Part shown: positions 17,588-27,501 of the stretch, one piece after another | Position numbering within the stretch: the first letter of the stretch is position 1 | Layout of the letters: every line of letters starts with the position of its first letter | Assembly: GCA_019075905.1 (NCBI GenBank) | Contig: JAGXAM010000002.1 | Location: 179,177 to 243,176 of the forward strand | Length of the DNA: 64,000 nt | Origin: Hyphomicrobiales bacterium | GTDB lineage: Bacteria; Pseudomonadota; Alphaproteobacteria; Rhizobiales; Beijerinckiaceae | Direction of reading: 5' to 3' | Translations under genes and position numbers: made by a program | The notes under the pieces: generated by a model | Seen by the model: the letters and a program-made list of their open reading frames with translations, nothing else | The model's database searches: none | Told to the model about the DNA's origin: nothing

Positions 17588-18565
17588 ATGCGCGCTGTTT
17601 TATGTGAAACATGGGGGCCACCCGAAAGCCTTGTCATCAAGGATATGGCCACACCGGCCCCGGAGGCAGGCGAAGTGCTGGTGCGCACTCGTTTCGCCGC
17701 CCTGAATTTTCTCGACACTCTCATCATCGAGAACAAATATCAGGTGAAGCCGAACCTGCCGTTTTCGCCTTGTGGCGAGTTTTCCGGCTATGTCGAGGCG
17801 CTCGGGCCCGGCGTCACCGGCTTTCAGCCCGGCGATGCCGTTGCCGGCTTCATCGGCTATGGCGCCGCACGCGAGATGGTGATCTGCCCGGCCAGCCAGA
17901 TGATCAAGGTGCCGGCCGGCCTGTCGCTGGAAAAAGCCGCCGGGCTGTTCGTCACCTATGGCACGACGATGCACGCTTTCCGCCAGCGCGCCCGCCTGCG
18001 TGCCGGCGAGACGCTGGCAGTTCTGGGAGCTACCGGGGGCGTCGGCCTCGCCGCCGTGGAACTCGGCCATAGTCTCGGCGCGCGGGTGATCGCCTGCGCC
18101 TCTTCTGCCGAAAAGCTGGAATTTGCCCGCAAGGCCGGCGCCGACGAGGTGGTGGACTATGCCACCAGCGACCTGAAGGAGGCTCTCAAGACCCTCACCG
18201 GCGGCAAGGGCGTCGATGTGGTTTATGATCCGGTCGGCGGCCAACTGACCGAGGCGGCGCTGCGGGCGCTGGCCTGGGAAGGCCGCCTGCTGGTCATTGG
18301 CTTTGCCGCTGGCGAAATCCCTCGCATCCCGCTCAATCTGGCGCTGCTCAAGGGTTGCGACATCCAGGGCGTGTTCTGGGGCGATTTTGTGCGCCGGTCA
18401 CCGGCATTGCAGGCCGAAAACATGCGCGATATTGCCGCCATGGCCGCCGATGGCCGCATTTCCGCACATATCCACAGAATTCTTCCCCTGGAAAATATCG
18501 CCGAGGCGCTGAATATCCTCAAGCGCCGCGAGGCTTTGGGCAAGGTCGTGCTGGCCATGCCATGA
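17588..18565 (+). CDS. NADPH:quinone oxidoreductase family protein
   Basis: 325 residues, zinc-free medium-chain reductase. N-terminal MRAVLCETWGPPESLVI and the LNFLDTLIIENKYQVKPNLP stretch are the QOR substrate domain. The cofactor site is LGATGGVGLAAVELGHSLGA (about 140-159), and DVVYDPVGGQLTEAALR is a further signature. A ribosome-binding GGAGAGG precedes the ATG. The gene follows the ECF sigma factor by 17 bp on the same strand and may be under its control. It is about as long as the QOR at 5.7 kb but clearly a separate paralogue. Confidence 0.93.
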   Translation: MRAVLCETWGPPESLVIKDMATPAPEAGEVLVRTRFAALNFLDTLIIENKYQVKPNLPFSPCGEFSGYVEALGPGVTGFQPGDAVAGFIGYGAAREMVICPASQMIKVPAGLSLEKAAGLFVTYGTTMHAFRQRARLRAGETLAVLGATGGVGLAAVELGHSLGARVIACASSAEKLEFARKAGADEVVDYATSDLKEALKTLTGGKGVDVVYDPVGGQLTEAALRALAWEGRLLVIGFAAGEIPRIPLNLALLKGCDIQGVFWGDFVRRSPALQAENMRDIAAMAADGRISAHIHRILPLENIAEALNILKRREALGKVVLAMP

Positions 18566-18580
18566 GCGCGTGCGGCGATT

Positions 18581-18802
18581 TTAGAAGTCGGTCGCCAGAC
18601 CGCGCACTTCCCAATCGCCGTAACGCACCGGTTCCAGGCCTTCGCGCCCCTGATGTTCCGGCTCGGGCGCAGGGGTTTGTGCCGCCTGCCGTCGCGCTTG
18701 CGCCTCGCTGCGCGCCCGCTCCGCCGCCGCCTTGATGCGTTCCACCCGCGCTGTCTCGCGCGCGTGGTTCTGATCGACAGAAACGGAAGTTTTGTTCATC
18801 AT
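18581..18802 (-). CDS. DUF1674 protein, SDHAF4-type succinate dehydrogenase assembly factor
   Basis: 73 residues. The N-terminal half is charged and helical (VERIKAAAERARSEAQARRQ). The conserved C-terminus GREGLEPVRYGDWEVRGLAT ends in DF, the DUF1674/SDHAF4 signature. The mitochondrial homologue binds flavinylated SdhA and protects it during complex II assembly. An equivalent role for bacterial members is an inference from homology. The sdhCDAB operon lies 5 kb away on the same strand. Placement just upstream of, and divergent from, rsmB is common in Rhizobiales as I recall. Confidence 0.88.
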   Translation of the reverse strand: MMNKTSVSVDQNHARETARVERIKAAAERARSEAQARRQAAQTPAPEPEHQGREGLEPVRYGDWEVRGLATDF

Positions 18803-18959
18803 GACGATCCAGTTGCCGCCCGTCGCGCCTGCCCTTGCGGCCAGTCGCCATCACGGGCACATGTTCAACATTATGTTTTTCCCTTATGGGTTTCAAGTTA
18901 CAAGGAACGAATCACTTTGTTCATGAGCGCGTTTCGGCTCCTCTCAGCAGGCGTTTTTC

Positions 18960-20366
18960 TTGATAATCGGTAAGGACAAGGCCCCCGGCACTGCGCGTAA
19001 CGGTGCCCCGCGTTCCCGGCTCACTGCGGCGGAACGGCAAGTGCAGGATGCTCTTGCCGCCCAATATCCCGGTCTGCCGCCGCGCATGGCAGCGACACAG
19101 ATTCTGGTTGACCACCTCGCCGGATTATCGCCGGACCGCCCGCTCGCCGAGACCATGGCGACCCGGCTGGCAGCGCTCGACCAGCGTGACGCCGCGCTGG
19201 CGCGATCCATCGTCATGGTCAGCTTGCGGCGGCTTGGCTCCCTGCGCCACATTCTCGCGCGCCAGCTTGAGCGTGGCACGCCGAAAAATTCCGGCCAGCT
19301 TGAATGGATTCTGATCGCTGGAGCCGCGCAGCTGCTGTTCCTCGACATCCCCGATCATGCAGCGGTCGATCTGGCGGTGCGGGCCTCGCGGCTCGATGTC
19401 AAGGCTTCCGCCTATGTCAAGCTGGTGAACGGCGTGCTGCGCACCATCGCCCGCGAACGTGACACCTTGCTGGCGGAAGTCGCATCTGCAGAAATCGACA
19501 CGCCGCAATGGCTGCTGACGCGTTGGCGCAAGACCTACGGGCCGGCCATCGTCAGCGCCATTGCCGCCGCCAACCGCGAGCAACCGACCATCGACCTGAC
19601 CGTCAAGAGCGATGCGGCGGGATGGGCCGCGCGCCTTGGCGCAGTCGTGACCGCAACCGGTTCCGTGCGCCTGCTCGATCACAGCCAGATTTCCGGCCTG
19701 CCGGGCTTCGAACAGGGCGAATGGTGGGTGCAGGATGCCGCCGCGGCGCTGCCGGCCCGGCTTCTGGGGGTCAGCGCCGGCATGCGGGTCGGTGATTTTT
19801 GTGCCGCGCCGGGCGGCAAGACTGCCCAGCTTGCCCTGACCGGCGCTGATGTCGTCGCCATAGACCGTTCGGCAGAAAGGCTCAAACGCCTCGCCGCCAA
19901 TATGGAGCGGCTGCATCTGAAGGTCGAAACGCTGGTTGCTGACGCCGCGACCCTCAAGGCCCAGCCCTTCGACGCCATTCTCGTCGATGCGCCCTGCATG
20001 GCGACCGGCACCATCCGCCGCCATCCTGACGTCGCCTGGACCAAAAAGCCTGGCGATCTGGCAGCATTGGTGGCGCTGCAGGCCCGCATTCTCGATGCCG
20101 CAACGCGCCTGCTGAAGCCCGGCGGCACGCTGGTCTACTGCACCTGCTCGCTGGAGCCGGAAGAGGGCGAATTGCAGATCGCGGCGCTGCTGCGGCGCAA
20201 CCCCGACATGATGCGCGAGGCGATCGCGCCGGCGGAAGTCGGCGGCCTGACCATGTGCATCAATGCGTCCGGGGAACTGCGGACCTTGCCACAGCACATG
20301 CCCGATCCCCAGCCACGGCTTGCCGGCCTCGACGGGTTCTTCGCGGCACGGCTGAAGCGTCGTTAA
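18960..20366 (+). CDS. rsmB: RsmB/NOP-family rRNA cytosine-C5 methyltransferase
   Basis: 468 residues from a TTG start at 18960; no upstream ATG is in frame. Residues about 20-150 form a NusB-like RNA-binding domain. The C-terminal SAM-dependent domain carries FCAAPGGKTAQLALTGAD (motif I), DAPCMATGTIRRHPDVAW (motif IV) and VYCTCSLEPEEGE (motif VI, catalytic Cys). It methylates a cytosine of 16S rRNA. The usual DAPCSGTG is here DAPCMATG, with the motif IV Cys kept. The following gene is the heparinase-like protein, a common neighbour. Confidence 0.93.
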   Translation: MIIGKDKAPGTARNGAPRSRLTAAERQVQDALAAQYPGLPPRMAATQILVDHLAGLSPDRPLAETMATRLAALDQRDAALARSIVMVSLRRLGSLRHILARQLERGTPKNSGQLEWILIAGAAQLLFLDIPDHAAVDLAVRASRLDVKASAYVKLVNGVLRTIARERDTLLAEVASAEIDTPQWLLTRWRKTYGPAIVSAIAAANREQPTIDLTVKSDAAGWAARLGAVVTATGSVRLLDHSQISGLPGFEQGEWWVQDAAAALPARLLGVSAGMRVGDFCAAPGGKTAQLALTGADVVAIDRSAERLKRLAANMERLHLKVETLVADAATLKAQPFDAILVDAPCMATGTIRRHPDVAWTKKPGDLAALVALQARILDAATRLLKPGGTLVYCTCSLEPEEGELQIAALLRRNPDMMREAIAPAEVGGLTMCINASGELRTLPQHMPDPQPRLAGLDGFFAARLKRR

Positions 20367-20445
20367 GCGTTTATCAACCATAAAAGCCGAAATTATCGAG
20401 ATGCTTAGGCACCCAATATCGATGTCTCGACGCGCAGGGGCATGA

Positions 20446-22158
20446 GTGGCCCGCTTCCCGCTTAGTTCCGCCGAAAGGCTGCGCATTTCGGGCGCGCTCG
20501 CAACGCTTGCGCTGGCGCGCATGCGGGGCCTTGTCCTGTCTTCATGGCAACGCCTCGCGCTCGTCCTGCAACGCCCGCCGCGCCGCCTGCTGGTCGCCCC
20601 GCAGGACATTCGCACCATCGATCCGGTGCGTGTAGAAGAATATCAGCGCGGGCAATTCACCTTTGGCGGCCAGTCACTTGACGTCGGCGCCGCATCACCC
20701 TTCGCGCAAGAGCCGCCCAGCACCGCCTTTGCCCGAGCGCTCTGCGATTTTGGCTGGTTGCGGCATGTGCGCGCCGCCCCCGGCGCCGAAATCAGCACGA
20801 CCGCCCGCAAGCTGGTCGATGATTTTCTGCGCTATCGCAAGCCATGCCATTCGCCGGCCCTCGAACCGGACGTGACAGCCCGACGTCTGTTGTCCTTCCT
20901 GTCGCAGTCACCTATCCTGCTGGAAGGCGCGGATCGCGATTTTTACGATCGTTTCCTGCACGGCCTGAAGCAGGATCATGACCGCGTGCAACGGGCCCTT
21001 TGCCAGCCGCAGGCCGACATAACCCGGCTGAACCTGATCCTTGCCGCCGCCGCCTACAGCCTCTGCGCAGCGGTCTCGCCTCAGCGCCTGCAGCGCGCCG
21101 GCCAGCGCCTGGCCAAGGAACTGGCCGCGCAGGTGCTGGCCGATGGCTGCCATATCAGCCGCAACCCCGGCGTGCTGGTCGCGGTGGCGCTGGACCTGAT
21201 GCCGCTGCAACAGGCCTTTGTTGCCAGAGGCATCACCCCGCCCCGGCAACTTGCCGCCGCCCTCACGCGCCTGCAGGCGCATCTGCGCAAGTTGCGCCAT
21301 CCAGATGGCTCTCTGGCCCTGTTCAACGGCATGGGCCCTTCGGCTATGGACGCGCTGGCTCTGGCGCTCGCCCATGATGGCAACCACGAGCTGGCGCCCT
21401 CCGCCGCCACACCCGGCGGTTATCTTCGTCTTGGCGCCGGCAACAGCGTTTTGATCATGGATGGCGGCCTGCCACCGCCGATGCGCCATTCCGCCTCCGC
21501 CCATGCCGGGACGCTGGCCTTTGAATTTTCGAGCGGCGACCAGCGCCTTGTGATCAATTGCGGCTCGTGTGACGACACCAAGCCCTTGCTGCGCGAGGCC
21601 GGACGCCTCACCGCCGCCCATTCAACGCTCGAAATCGATGAAACCTCCAGCGCCACCTTTGCCGCCGACCACGGGCTGCAAGCCCATGTGCGTCATCAAA
21701 TCATCTCCGGGCCGGAGGAAGTCGATGTCGAGCATCGCGAAGAAGCCGGCGATCAATTTCTTGGCGCGACCCATGATGGTTACGCCCGGCACTTCGGCCT
21801 GCTGCACACGCGCCAGCTCGGCCTGTCGCGCCGTGGTGACCGGCTGATCGGCGAGGACAGCCTTCACCCCGCGCCGGGCGGACGATCCCCGCCGGCCCTG
21901 CCCTTCAGCATCAGATTTCACCTGCATCCTTCGGTCAGGGCCGTGCCGGCCGACAATGGCCGCGCCATAAGGCTGGAAACCTCCCATGGCGAGGCCTGGC
22001 TTTTTGAAGCCGGCGGCACGCCGCTTGCGCTCGAGGATTCGGCGCTGATCGCGTCGCGCGCCGGCACGCGCCCAACCACGCAAATCGTCATTTCCGGCGA
22101 GACCGGGGCGACAACACGCTTCGCCTGGTCGCTGACACGCGCATCATCCGGGTCTTGA
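20446..22158 (+). CDS. Heparinase II/III family protein
   Basis: 570 residues from a GTG start. The first 300 residues are helical: RPPSTAFARALCDFGWLRH, LLSFLSQSPILLEGADRDFY and LNLILAAAAYSLC. The C-terminal part is the beta-rich heparinase II/III-like domain, with GGYLRLGAGNSVLIMDGGLPP, SAHAGTLAFEFSSGDQRLVI and RFHLHPSVRAVP. The family cleaves acidic polysaccharides by beta-elimination, but the rhizobial members next to rsmB have no known substrate, and no signal peptide is obvious. Function is inferred only from the fold. Confidence 0.88.
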   Translation: MARFPLSSAERLRISGALATLALARMRGLVLSSWQRLALVLQRPPRRLLVAPQDIRTIDPVRVEEYQRGQFTFGGQSLDVGAASPFAQEPPSTAFARALCDFGWLRHVRAAPGAEISTTARKLVDDFLRYRKPCHSPALEPDVTARRLLSFLSQSPILLEGADRDFYDRFLHGLKQDHDRVQRALCQPQADITRLNLILAAAAYSLCAAVSPQRLQRAGQRLAKELAAQVLADGCHISRNPGVLVAVALDLMPLQQAFVARGITPPRQLAAALTRLQAHLRKLRHPDGSLALFNGMGPSAMDALALALAHDGNHELAPSAATPGGYLRLGAGNSVLIMDGGLPPPMRHSASAHAGTLAFEFSSGDQRLVINCGSCDDTKPLLREAGRLTAAHSTLEIDETSSATFAADHGLQAHVRHQIISGPEEVDVEHREEAGDQFLGATHDGYARHFGLLHTRQLGLSRRGDRLIGEDSLHPAPGGRSPPALPFSIRFHLHPSVRAVPADNGRAIRLETSHGEAWLFEAGGTPLALEDSALIASRAGTRPTTQIVISGETGATTRFAWSLTRASSGS

Positions 22159-22211
22159 ACCCCGTCGCCGAACCGCCTTATGATGGCGCTTCATGTCATG
22201 AGGATCGCTGA

Positions 22212-23432
22212 ATGTCCCAAACTGCTGAAACCGCTGCCGGCTCCCGTCACGCGGCTGCGCCTTTCGCCTGGGACGATCCGTTCCGCCTCGATGATCAGCT
22301 GAGCGAAGTCGAGCGGATGATCCGTGACAGCGCCCGTGCCTTCGCACAGGACGAGCTCATGCCCGGCATCGAGCAGGCCTATGCCGAAGAGACGGTGAAC
22401 CCCGGGATTTTCGCGCGCATGGGGGCGATGGGCCTGCTCGGCATCACCATTCCCGAGACCTATGGCGGCATCGGTGCCAGTTACGTCAGCTATGGCCTTG
22501 TCGCCCGCGAGATCGAGCGGGTGGATTCCGGCTACCGCTCGATGATGAGCGTGCAGTCCTCACTGGTCATGCACCCGATTTTTGCCTTTGGCGACGAGGC
22601 GCAAAAGCGGCGCTATTTGCCGAAACTGGCCAGCGGCGCGTGGATCGGCTGTTTCGGCCTGACCGAACCCGAGGCCGGCTCCGACCCCGCCAGCATGACC
22701 ACAAAGGCTGAACCGGTTGATGGCGGCTATCGCCTGAACGGTGCCAAAATGTGGATTTCAAACGCCCCCATTGCCGATGTCTTCATCATCTGGGCCAAAT
22801 CCAGCGCCCATGGCGGTGCCATTCGTGGCTTCATCCTCGAAAAGGGCATGAAGGGACTGAGCGCCCCCAAGATCAAGGGAAAATTGTCGCTGAGGGCTTC
22901 GGTGACCGGTGAAATCGTCCTGCAGGACGTTGACGTGCCGGCCAGCGCGCTGCTGCCGCATGTTTCGGGCCTGAAGGGGCCCTTCAGCTGCCTCAACCGG
23001 GCACGTTATGGCATCAGCTGGGGCGTAATGGGCGCCGCCGAGGATTGCATGGCCCGCGCCCGCGACTATGCCCTCAACCGCATCCAGTTCAAGCGTCCGC
23101 TCGCCGCCACCCAGCTCGTGCAAAAAAAGCTCGCCGATATGCAGACCGGCATTGCCCTTGGCCTGCAGGCCGCCCTGCGCGTTGGCCGCTTGCTGGATGA
23201 GGAGCAAAGCCAGCCGGAGATGGTCTCGATCATCAAGCGCAACAATTGCGGCGTCGCTCTCGATATTGCCCGTCAGGCCCGCGACATTCATGGCGGCAAC
23301 GGCATCGCCGGCAGCTATCATGTCATGCGCCACGCCCAGAACCTTGAAACCGTCAATACCTATGAAGGTACGCATGATGTCCATGCGCTCATTCTCGGGC
23401 GGGCCATCACCGGGTTGCAGGCGTTTTTCTGA
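22212..23432 (+). CDS. gcdH: Glutaryl-CoA dehydrogenase
   Basis: 406 residues, acyl-CoA dehydrogenase family. [21 protein letters not shown] is the FAD/substrate loop. [17 protein letters not shown] and the C-terminal [20 protein letters not shown] place the catalytic Glu at 385 in the position used by glutaryl-CoA dehydrogenases. It oxidises and decarboxylates glutaryl-CoA to crotonyl-CoA in lysine and tryptophan breakdown, passing electrons to ETF. Monocistronic here. A CaiB-type CoA transferase lies 17 kb away, not linked. Confidence 0.95.
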   Translation: MSQTAETAAGSRHAAAPFAWDDPFRLDDQLSEVERMIRDSARAFAQDELMPGIEQAYAEETVNPGIFARMGAMGLLGITIPETYGGIGASYVSYGLVAREIERVDSGYRSMMSVQSSLVMHPIFAFGDEAQKRRYLPKLASGAWIGCFGLTEPEAGSDPASMTTKAEPVDGGYRLNGAKMWISNAPIADVFIIWAKSSAHGGAIRGFILEKGMKGLSAPKIKGKLSLRASVTGEIVLQDVDVPASALLPHVSGLKGPFSCLNRARYGISWGVMGAAEDCMARARDYALNRIQFKRPLAATQLVQKKLADMQTGIALGLQAALRVGRLLDEEQSQPEMVSIIKRNNCGVALDIARQARDIHGGNGIAGSYHVMRHAQNLETVNTYEGTHDVHALILGRAITGLQAFF

Positions 23433-23443
23433 GACGCATTCGC

Positions 23444-24121
23444 TCAGGCGCCAAGCGCCTGCCCAACCTTGTCGGCGGCGCCCTCAAGCCCCGCCTTCAG
23501 GGCTTCATTCGTACCGGGCGGCGCGATCGAGAATACGGTTTCGACGCAGGTATAATCATAATAGCCGAGGCGCGCCAAGGGCTTGATCCGGGCGATGTCA
23601 AGTTTCCCATCGCGTAGCACCGCATCATCAATATGAATGGCCAGCACCCTGCCAAACACCACATCGACCGTGCCCATCGGGCCATTGCCGGGCAGGCGCA
23701 CCGTTTGCAGATAGGCACATTCGAAATGCACAGGCGATTGCGCCACGCGGGGCGGACGGATCAGCCTTGAGCCAATCTTGCTCAAGCCCGCGCATTCGAA
23801 CTCATCGACATCGGCGGATAATTCTTCGGAGGATATATTGACCGCCTCCCGCAGGTCATATGTCGCCATGTTCCAGACAAAAGCGCCGGTCGCCTCGGCA
23901 TTCACGACGCTGTCCTTGCGGGTTCCGCGTGTCGTCTGGTTGGCTGAAAACATCACGATCGGCGGATCGAAGCCGATATTCTGAAATTGGCTGAAGGGCG
24001 CAAGATTATCGACGCCCTGCGCGCTTGTCGTCGAAATCCAGCCAATCGGACGCGGCACGACGCAAGATTTGAAAGGATCATAGGCGAGCCCATGCTTGCT
24101 CACACCCGGTTCGTAATACAT
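23444..24121 (-). CDS. Flavin reductase family protein
   Basis: 225 residues from the ATG at 24121, preceded by GGAG at a suitable distance; an in-frame start at 24175 overlaps the proB upstream region. FKSCVVPRPIGWISTTSAQG and NLAPFSQFQNIGFDPPIVMFS are the FMN-binding split-barrel features. This is the DIM6/NTAB-type flavoreductase group rather than HpaC. It binds FMN and probably reduces it, or uses it for an unknown reduction. Convergent with gcdH, with an 11-bp gap, and divergent from proB. Confidence 0.9.
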   Translation of the reverse strand: MYYEPGVSKHGLAYDPFKSCVVPRPIGWISTTSAQGVDNLAPFSQFQNIGFDPPIVMFSANQTTRGTRKDSVVNAEATGAFVWNMATYDLREAVNISSEELSADVDEFECAGLSKIGSRLIRPPRVAQSPVHFECAYLQTVRLPGNGPMGTVDVVFGRVLAIHIDDAVLRDGKLDIARIKPLARLGYYDYTCVETVFSIAPPGTNEALKAGLEGAADKVGQALGA

Positions 24122-24266
24122 GGGGTCTCCGACATTGGCGCCGCGAAAATGATGGACGTCCCGCGATCCTGCCATGCAACAGCATGACGGGCAATCCGGC
24201 TTTCAGGCCGCAATCGGCCGCCCCGACCCCTTGCGCCCTTGCAAAAACACTTTATGCCACACAACC

Positions 24267-25400
24267 GTGACCGAAGTTCTTCCCACCCTCGCCGCCTTCA
24301 GGCGCATCGTTGTCAAAGTCGGCTCGTCCTTGCTGGTTGACGCCAGGGCCGGAAAGGCGCGGGCTGACTGGCTAGCAGCACTGGCCGATGACCTTGCGAC
24401 ACTGCACCGGCGCGGCGCCGATGTGCTGGTGGTGTCATCGGGTGCCATTGCGCTCGGGCGCAGCGTGCTCGGCCTGCCGGCCGGGGCCCTGAGGCTGGAA
24501 GATTCGCAAGCCGCTGCCGCCATGGGCCAGATCGAGCTGGCGCGGCTTTGGGCGCAGGTTCTGGCAGCGCATGGCATCAAGGCCGGCCAGATTCTGGTGA
24601 CGCTCGGCGACACGGAGGAGCGCCGCCGCTATCTCAACGCAAGAGCTACACTCGATCGCCTGCTGACCTATCGCGCCGTGCCGGTGATCAACGAGAATGA
24701 CACCGTAGCGACGGCGGAAATCCGCTATGGCGACAATGACCGGCTGGCGGCCCGTGTCGCCACAATGGCCGGGGCGGACCTGCTGGTGCTGTTGTCAGAT
24801 ATTGACGGCCTTTACACCGCCCCGCCGCACAGCGATCCGAACGCCCAATTCATTCCCGTGGTCGCCAAAATCAGCGCCGAGATTGAAGCCATGGCCGGCG
24901 GTGCCGCCTCTGAATTGTCGCGCGGTGGCATGCGCACCAAGATCGAGGCCGCCAAAATCGCCGTCGGCGGCGGTGCCCACATGGTGATCGCCGACGGGCG
25001 TGGCCTGCATCCGGTGCGCAGCATCAGCGATGCCGATGCGCGGTGCACATGGTTCCTGTCGCCCTCCAACCCGGTGACGGCGCGAAAAAAATGGCTCGCC
25101 GGCTCGCTGGAGCCGCGCGGCACGCTGCATGTCGATGCCGGCGCCGCCCGGGCCCTCGCCTCCGGCAAGAGCTTGCTGCCGGCCGGCGTCACCCGCATCG
25201 AGGGCATGTTTTCGCGCGGTGACTGCGTGATTATCCGTGATGCCAAAGGCACCGAGATCGGCCGCGGGCTTGTCGCCCATGATGCCGCCGCAGCCCAGGC
25301 GATTCGCGGGCACCATACCAGCGCCGTCGCCCACCTTCTCGGCACGACCGGCCGCGCCGAAATGATCCACCGTGACGACATGGCCCTGACCGGGGACTAG
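24267..25400 (+). CDS. proB: Glutamate 5-kinase
   Basis: 377 residues from a GTG at 24267, which gives the usual family length; the frame is open upstream to 24174. First step of proline synthesis, phosphorylating L-glutamate. The amino-acid kinase domain has [56 protein letters not shown] and [15 protein letters not shown]-terminal PUA domain spans about 290-370. proA is not adjacent: the next gene is ThiE-like. Feedback by proline is known for the family. Confidence 0.95.
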   Translation: MTEVLPTLAAFRRIVVKVGSSLLVDARAGKARADWLAALADDLATLHRRGADVLVVSSGAIALGRSVLGLPAGALRLEDSQAAAAMGQIELARLWAQVLAAHGIKAGQILVTLGDTEERRRYLNARATLDRLLTYRAVPVINENDTVATAEIRYGDNDRLAARVATMAGADLLVLLSDIDGLYTAPPHSDPNAQFIPVVAKISAEIEAMAGGAASELSRGGMRTKIEAAKIAVGGGAHMVIADGRGLHPVRSISDADARCTWFLSPSNPVTARKKWLAGSLEPRGTLHVDAGAARALASGKSLLPAGVTRIEGMFSRGDCVIIRDAKGTEIGRGLVAHDAAAAQAIRGHHTSAVAHLLGTTGRAEMIHRDDMALTGD

Positions 25401-25444
25401 CATCGCCATCTTGCATCGCGCCGCAGCAGCGGCAATAAGGAACC

Positions 25445-26101
25445 ATGGTAGAAACAGCCCGCCTCTATCTCGTGACGCCGCCTCTGGAGCGGCTCGGCGA
25501 TTTTCCTGATCAGCTCCGCCAGGCCGTCGAGCCGGGCGACGTCGCCTGCGTGCTACTGCGCCTCAGGGCCCGCGACGACCAGGAAGCCAAGAAGATCGTC
25601 CGTGCCGCCGCCGACATCGTCCAGCCGCGCGGTGCAGCTTTGTTGCTTGAGGCCGATGCCGGCGCCGACAGCGCCACGCTGGCGATGCGTGCCAATGCCG
25701 ATGGCGTGCATTACGGACGCGGCCTCAGCCAGGAATTCGTCGAAGGCGCCGCCAAGCTGAAGCCGCGCCGCATCGTCGGCCTCGGCGGCATCACCTCTCG
25801 CGATGATGCCATGGTCGCGGGCGAGGCCGATGTCGATTATCTGATGTTCGGGGCAAGGGATGCGCGCGGCATAACGCCTGATCATGAGAGGACGCTTGAA
25901 CTGGTGACCTGGTGGGCGGATATTTTCAACGTGCCCTGCGTTGCCTATGCCCATGATCTCGCCGAAATTGTTGAATATTCCAAAGCCGGTGCGGAATTTG
26001 TCGCGCTCGGGGCTGCGGTATTTGAGGATCCGCGCGGTGTTGCAGCAGCCATGGCCGACGCGCGGCGGCTGATCGCGCTTTCACAATCGGATCACGTTTG
26101 A
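25445..26101 (+). CDS. Thiamine-phosphate synthase family protein (ThiE/TenI-like)
   Basis: 218 residues, a TIM barrel of the ThiE/TenI family. Supporting features are ARLYLVTPP at the N-terminus, NADGVHYGRG, IVGLGGITSRDDAMVAGEADVDYLMFG and GAEFVALGAAVFEDP. In ThiE the barrel joins HMP-PP and the thiazole phosphate. The usual HLGQ.D motif is degenerate here (HYGRGLS), so catalytic activity is uncertain and TenI-like or other roles are possible. The gene overlaps or abuts the next gene, a Sel1-repeat protein. Confidence 0.8.
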   Translation: MVETARLYLVTPPLERLGDFPDQLRQAVEPGDVACVLLRLRARDDQEAKKIVRAAADIVQPRGAALLLEADAGADSATLAMRANADGVHYGRGLSQEFVEGAAKLKPRRIVGLGGITSRDDAMVAGEADVDYLMFGARDARGITPDHERTLELVTWWADIFNVPCVAYAHDLAEIVEYSKAGAEFVALGAAVFEDPRGVAAAMADARRLIALSQSDHV

Positions 26102-26106
26102 CGCTC

Positions 26107-27066
26107 ATGGCCCTCAACCAGCGCCTGGTTGCCATTACGAAAGGCTGTGCCAGCCGATGGCACACCGGCTTGCTGGCGTTGCTCGCCTGCCTGCCACTGC
26201 ACGCACTGGCAGCGCCGGCCCCGGAGCCGGACATGGCCTATGGCGCCTACCAGCGCGGCCTCTATCAAACTGCTGTCAATCTCGCCCTGGCGCGGCTCAA
26301 GACCAACCCGGGGGATGGGGCCGCCATGGCGCTGATAGGCCGTGTCTATGCCGAAGGCTATGCCTTTGGGCCACACCCTCGGCAAAGCGCCGGCTGGTAT
26401 CGTCTGGCCGCCGAAAAGGGCAATACCGGCGGCGAATTTGCCTGGGGCATGGACCTGATCAACGGTTTTGGCACACCAAAAAATATAGATGCCGGCAAGG
26501 CCTGGCTGACCAAAGCCGCGGACGCAGGCAATGCCGACGCCCAGTATAATCTTGGCATTCTCACCCTCAGCCACGGCAAGGGCACCATAAAGCCCGCAAC
26601 CTTTCTGGCCGCAGCGACATTGTTTCGCAAAGCTGCTGAAGGCGGCAATGCCGATGCCGCCCTGTCGCTTGGCCTGCTATATCAGGCCGGGCGCGGCGTG
26701 CCGCAGGATGATGCCAGCGCGGCCAAATGGTTCCTCGCCGCCGCCAAGGGCGACAATGCCCCCGGCATGGTCGAATATGGCCTCGCCGAATTCAAGGGCA
26801 GCGGCGTCGCCAAAAATGAACCCGGCGCGGCCAGATGGCTGTTGAAGGCCGCCAATCTCGGCAATCCCATCGCCCAGGATCGCATAGCCCGGCTCTATGC
26901 CGTCGGCCGTGCCCTGCCGCTGGACCGCGTTGCCGCGCTCAAATGGTACACGCTCGCCAAGGCAGCCGGTGAATACGACGACTGGCTGGCGCAAAATCTC
27001 GGCTCAACCACCCCGCAAGAAAAAGCCGCTGCGGGCCGCCAGTTGCAGGATTACCTCAATCCCTGA
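26107..27066 (+). CDS. Sel1-repeat exported protein
   Basis: 319 residues from MALNQRLVAITKG; a TTG at 26098 overlapping the previous stop is an alternative. A signal peptide (to about residue 36, ending LHALA) is followed by at least five Sel1/TPR-like repeats, recognised by A-x-W-x-x-x-A-A-x-x-G-N-A-x-A-x-x-x-L-G-x-x-Y. Examples are AGWYRLAAEKGNTGGEFAWG, AGKAWLTKAADAGNADAQYN and ASAAKWFLAAAKGDNAPG. Sel1 repeats act in protein-protein contacts. The periplasmic partner is unknown. It is coupled to the ThiE-like gene. Confidence 0.9.
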   Translation: MALNQRLVAITKGCASRWHTGLLALLACLPLHALAAPAPEPDMAYGAYQRGLYQTAVNLALARLKTNPGDGAAMALIGRVYAEGYAFGPHPRQSAGWYRLAAEKGNTGGEFAWGMDLINGFGTPKNIDAGKAWLTKAADAGNADAQYNLGILTLSHGKGTIKPATFLAAATLFRKAAEGGNADAALSLGLLYQAGRGVPQDDASAAKWFLAAAKGDNAPGMVEYGLAEFKGSGVAKNEPGAARWLLKAANLGNPIAQDRIARLYAVGRALPLDRVAALKWYTLAKAAGEYDDWLAQNLGSTTPQEKAAAGRQLQDYLNP

Positions 27067-27140
27067 GCCTTTTCCGGTTCTTGCAAAACCCGGAAATCTC
27101 TGCCATTCTAGACCAAAGTTGCACGACGGAGGATGTAGCG

Positions 27141-27419
27141 ATGATCACGCGGTTGTTGCTGGTCGGCTTGTTCGCCCTCGGTCTTTCGGGCATGGCGCTG
27201 GCACAGTTTCGCGACATGTCCTGCGCCGAGCTTTATGCGCAGCGCAACGGCATTTACAAGAATGCCGGCTATTGTTTCCATACCGCGCGCGCCATCCGCA
27301 TGTTCGGCAATGCCGGCTGCAGTTTTGACAATGTCAATGATGTGCCGCTGTCGCATGCCGACCGCGTGATCATCGCCGCCATTGTGCGCGAGGAGCGCGA
27401 GCGCGGCTGCCCGCGCTGA
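27141..27419 (+). CDS. YARHG-domain small exported protein
   Basis: 92 residues from the ATG at 27141, behind a clear GGAGG. A signal peptide (about 1-21, MITRLLLVGLFALGLSGMAL) is followed by a YARHG-type domain. It contains MSCAELYAQRNGIYKNAGYC and FHTARAIRMFGNAGCSF. The two Cys pairs suggest disulfides in the periplasm. The function of the domain is unknown; it is proposed to be extracellular. Confidence 0.8.
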   Translation: MITRLLLVGLFALGLSGMALAQFRDMSCAELYAQRNGIYKNAGYCFHTARAIRMFGNAGCSFDNVNDVPLSHADRVIIAAIVREERERGCPR

Positions 27420-27501
27420 GGTGAAACGGCAACCGGCAATGGCTTGACACGGCAGGTGATGCAGGGCATCGCACCGTCGGTCCTAATCGAGCACGCAAAC
27501 C

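Noticed and set aside
19125..20618. 497-residue leftward open frame
   Set aside because: Antisense to rsmB, whose SAM and catalytic motifs are intact.
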